Shown here piece after piece: positions 61,501-64,000 of a DNA stretch of 64,000 nucleotides; position 1 is the stretch's first letter, and each line of letters begins with the position of its first letter. The notes below the pieces were generated by a model. The model saw only the letters and a program-made list of their open reading frames with translations, was not told the DNA's origin and searched no databases. A program made the translations under genes and the position numbers. The DNA lies in the NCBI GenBank assembly GCA_041915365.1, contig JAYSBP010000008.1, forward strand, positions 1-64,000, read 5' to 3'. The stretch is from UBA6016 sp041915365. GTDB lineage: Bacteria; Campylobacterota; Campylobacteria; Campylobacterales; UBA6016.

Positions 61501-63171
61501 ATGATTCATGGGCCGGTAGGTTTCGAGGAAACGGACGAAGAAGAAGATTTTGCAAAGCTTCTTGAAGAGTCTTTTAGGAATGAAAAAAAAGAGCGTGTAA
61601 TAGACGGGACGATTGTTGAGATAAAAGACGACTATGTGGCTGTATCTGTGGGCGAAAAGATAGACGGAAGGTTGCCGATATCTGAGATTACTGCGGCTGA
61701 CGGCACATTGAAGTTCAAAGTGGGGGATAAAATTCCAGTAGCGATATCGGGTCACAAAGGTGAAAGACCGATGATTTCTTACAAGAACGCAATAAAAAAA
61801 GAGCTTCAAGCCGCTTTTGTAGAAGCCAATAAAGACTATGAAGAGAGAGAAATAATAGTTGAAGGCAAAATAGTTAGAAAAAACAAGGGTGGTTTTATCG
61901 TAGAAAATGATGAGGGTGTTGAGTTTTTTATGCCAAATTCACTAGCTCTTATCAAACAAGACGAGGCGGGCGTAGTCGGCAAGAGAATAACTGCCGCAAT
62001 CGTAAAAATAGACGATGCTAACGGCTCTATAGTACTATCAAGAAAAAAACTACTAAACGACAAGAGAAAAGCAAAAAGAGAGGTTGTCAAAAAACTTGTT
62101 GATGACGGCGAGATAGTAGAGGGTATAGTAAAAAAGATAGCAAGCTACGGTATGTTTGTTGAAGTTGACGGTGTTGACGGACTTGTTCATTATAATGAGA
62201 TAAGCTTCAAAGGCCCGGTAAATCCAGCTACGCTTTATAACATAGGCGATAAGGTTAAAGTAAAAGCAGTCAACTATGACAAAGACAAAAAGCACCTTTC
62301 TTTTTCCATCAAGGCGGCGACACAAGATCCTTGGGAAGACATCAAAAACGAGCTTGAAGTTGGAGATGCAGTAAAGGCTGTAGTCTCAAACATAGAAACA
62401 TACGGTGCATTCCTTGACATAGGCAACGACATAGAGGGTTTCCTTCACATATCTGAAATCTCTTGGCAAAAAAACATCAAACATCCAAGTGAGGTTTTGA
62501 GTGTCGGACAAGAGATTAACGCTGAGATTATCGAGCTAAATATACAGTCAAGAAGACTCAGATTATCTGCAAAAAGACTTCTTCCAAAGCCGTTTGATAA
62601 GTTTGTTTCAACGCATCAAGTCGGACAAAGCGTTAAAGGGGTTGTGACTTCGACAACCGATTTTGGCGCATTTGTAAAAATAGGGGAAGTGGAAGGACTG
62701 CTTCACAATGAAGATGCCTCTTGGTTTAGGGATGAAAAATGCAAAGACAAGCTAAAAGCCGGAGATGAGCTAGAGGTCAAAATAATCAAAATAGACCCAG
62801 AAAAAGAGAAAGTATCTCTAAGCCTCAAAGAGCTTCAAGAGAGTCCGATAAAAGCTTATGCAAAAGCACACAAAATCGGTGATAGCGTAATCGGCAAGAT
62901 AAGGGACATTAAAGAGTTTGGTGTTTTTGTAGAGTTAGCTAGAGGTGTTGACGGTCTTATTAGGACGGAAGATTTGTATCCGAAAAAAGCTGCCGAGCTG
63001 GCTGTCGGCGATGAAATAGAAGCATCGCTTGTTATGCTCGATGAAGGCAAGATACGACTATCTGTGAAAAAAATACAAAAAGACAAAGAGAAAGAAGCCC
63101 TTAAAGAGGTTAATAAAAATAGCGACGAAAGCTCATTTAACGAATCTTTGAGAGAGCAGCTAAAAAGCTAG
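61501..63171 (+). CDS. rpsA: 30S ribosomal protein S1
   Basis: Binds mRNA on the 30S subunit. The 556 residues contain six S1 (OB-fold) repeats, recognisable by repeated G-F-V/E-G-L cores such as GMFVEVDGVDGLVHYNEIS and GAFLDIGNDIEGFLHISEIS in split form. It starts with ATG after AAAAGGAATACGT. The 46-bp gap after ispH is A-rich, a common feature of S1 leaders. Confidence 0.96.
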   Translation: MIHGPVGFEETDEEEDFAKLLEESFRNEKKERVIDGTIVEIKDDYVAVSVGEKIDGRLPISEITAADGTLKFKVGDKIPVAISGHKGERPMISYKNAIKKELQAAFVEANKDYEEREIIVEGKIVRKNKGGFIVENDEGVEFFMPNSLALIKQDEAGVVGKRITAAIVKIDDANGSIVLSRKKLLNDKRKAKREVVKKLVDDGEIVEGIVKKIASYGMFVEVDGVDGLVHYNEISFKGPVNPATLYNIGDKVKVKAVNYDKDKKHLSFSIKAATQDPWEDIKNELEVGDAVKAVVSNIETYGAFLDIGNDIEGFLHISEISWQKNIKHPSEVLSVGQEINAEIIELNIQSRRLRLSAKRLLPKPFDKFVSTHQVGQSVKGVVTSTTDFGAFVKIGEVEGLLHNEDASWFRDEKCKDKLKAGDELEVKIIKIDPEKEKVSLSLKELQESPIKAYAKAHKIGDSVIGKIRDIKEFGVFVELARGVDGLIRTEDLYPKKAAELAVGDEIEASLVMLDEGKIRLSVKKIQKDKEKEALKEVNKNSDESSFNESLREQLKS

Positions 63172-63181
63172 TTTTTAGCAA

Positions 63182-63631
63182 ATGAAAAATCCGAAAGTTT
63201 GGCTAACCGCATGGGGTCTCCTCTTTGCGGGGGGCGCAGTCGGCGCATACTTCTACATAAAGATCTCCTCAACCCCAGAGTTTTCTATCATATCCTCAAA
63301 AAAAAGTGATACCGGACTCATAGAAGGCGGAGCGCAAAAAAGTTGGTTTGAGAGAATATCTGAAAAAGAGGCTACGGATTTGTATCCCGCTACGGAGATA
63401 GCTTTTAATGTAGATATGGGCGAGCCAAAAGAAGAGGGTAAAGAGTTTTACTATATACTTTCAATCTCAAAACTTAGCGATGAAAAATTTAGAATCGTTG
63501 AAAAAAGATTGAACGATTTGAGGGTTTTGTACAGCGTTAAAAAAGATGGAGACGGCTACAACATTAACATCTCCTTCAAAGATAAGCTATCTATGCAAAA
63601 ACTAGCCGAAGAGCTAAAGAACTCGCTTTAA
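63182..63631 (+). CDS. Membrane-anchored protein of unknown function between rpsA and serA
   Basis: A 149-residue protein with an N-terminal hydrophobic helix (about 5-26) and a soluble, probably periplasmic domain. No family is recognised. C. jejuni has a hypothetical gene in the same place between rpsA and serA, as I recall, so it is probably a lineage-specific conserved protein. It begins 10 bp after rpsA. Confidence 0.75.
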   Translation: MKNPKVWLTAWGLLFAGGAVGAYFYIKISSTPEFSIISSKKSDTGLIEGGAQKSWFERISEKEATDLYPATEIAFNVDMGEPKEEGKEFYYILSISKLSDEKFRIVEKRLNDLRVLYSVKKDGDGYNINISFKDKLSMQKLAEELKNSL

Positions 63632-63658
63632 ACAAAAAGTTTTCAAGGAATGGAAAAG

Positions 63659-64000
63659 ATGGTAAAAATTGTCGTATGCGACCACATACACCAAAAAGGG
63701 CTTGAGATACTCGAAAATGCCAAAGACATTGAGTATGTAAATATTGCAAATGAGCCAAAATCTAAAATACCGGAGCTTGTCGGCGATGCAGATGTCGTAG
63801 TAACAAGAAGTCCGACGGATGTTGATACAAAGTTTTTGGCTGGTGCTCATAAGCTAAAGGCACTAATAAGAGCTGGCGTCGGTGTGGACAATGTTGACAT
63901 AGAGTCTTGTAGCAAAAAAGGGGTAATCGTCATGAATGTCCCTACGGCCAATACCATAGCCGCTGTTGAACTTACGATGGCGCATATGCTAAGCTGTATG
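63659..64000 (+). CDS. serA: D-3-phosphoglycerate dehydrogenase (3' truncated by window end)
   Basis: First step of serine synthesis. Only the first 114 codons are present: MVKIVVCDHIHQKGLEIL, then DADVVVTRSPTDVD and the substrate-binding LIRAGVGVDNVDI, all typical of SerA. The frame is open to the last base. I chose ATG 63659 because AAGGA lies 9 bp upstream; the ATG at 63650 would sit on the ribosome-binding site. Confidence 0.93.
   Translation, partial: MVKIVVCDHIHQKGLEILENAKDIEYVNIANEPKSKIPELVGDADVVVTRSPTDVDTKFLAGAHKLKALIRAGVGVDNVDIESCSKKGVIVMNVPTANTIAAVELTMAHMLSCM

Noticed and set aside
1..64000. CRISPR arrays, prophage, insertion sequences, tRNA or rRNA genes
   Set aside because: No regularly spaced repeats, transposase or phage genes appear, and the few gaps between genes contain no cloverleaf or rRNA-like sequence that I could recognise.

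Overview
This 64 kb window is chromosomal DNA of a Campylobacterota (Epsilonproteobacteria) member, probably order Campylobacterales. Four things point there: the nap order A-G-H-B-F-L-D with NapL and no NapC, the cbpA-hspR pair, a Cts-type DNA-uptake cluster, and the run HIT-pheS-pheT-aroA-ispH-rpsA-(small membrane protein)-serA, which I recall in the same order in Campylobacter jejuni. The genome is AT-rich and tightly packed. Starts other than ATG (TTG, GTG) are common and four-base ATGA/TTGA overlaps abound. I see no rRNA, tRNA, IS element, prophage or CRISPR array. No gap between genes exceeds about 280 bp; the longest is 16493-16771, upstream of proC.

Layout. 1-1520 is the 3' part of a UvrD/PcrA helicase. 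1530-16492 (minus) is a long, mostly overlapping run read bamD, lon, rplI, hslV, hslU, era and then eight genes of a type II secretion/type IV pilus-like machine of the Cts (competence) kind: PilM/N-like, PilO-like, PilP-like, secretin, ATPase, TPR protein, GspE, GspF. The secretin gene is interrupted by one in-frame TGA (7127-7129). 16772-21151 carries proC, murA, a small membrane protein, rarA and a ferredoxin-thioredoxin-reductase/rhodanese fusion. After a divergently transcribed YgjP-type metallopeptidase (21221-21868), 21979-28811 (plus) is a nine-gene unit: S4 protein, trpD, tsaE, lptB, rpoN, methyltransferase, YkgJ-type protein, TPR lipoprotein, trpC. 28803-31354 holds a diguanylate cyclase, a small Cys protein and a DnaQ-type exonuclease.

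31351-40934 (minus) is the periplasmic nitrate reductase operon napAGHBFLD. It continues without a break into four signal-transduction genes: a lone PAS protein, a Crp/Fnr regulator, a PilJ/NarX-like membrane sensor with no kinase domain, and a receiver-domain protein. A perfect 14-bp Fnr-type palindrome lies upstream of napA at the distance expected of a class II activator site. A small conserved-looking ORF, nth, a beta-propeller-like protein, carboxynorspermidine dehydrogenase and cbpA-hspR follow. 45479-48996 (minus) is ppsA with a TerC/DUF475 membrane protein. 49159-55536 is purL-purH, a cytoplasmic hybrid histidine kinase and an OsmC protein. 55552-64000 is the HIT/pheST/aroA/ispH/rpsA/serA block; serA is cut by the window end.

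The points most worth following are the in-frame UGA in the secretin, the signal-transduction tail of the nap operon, and the FTR-rhodanese fusion. Most of the rest is ordinary core genome.
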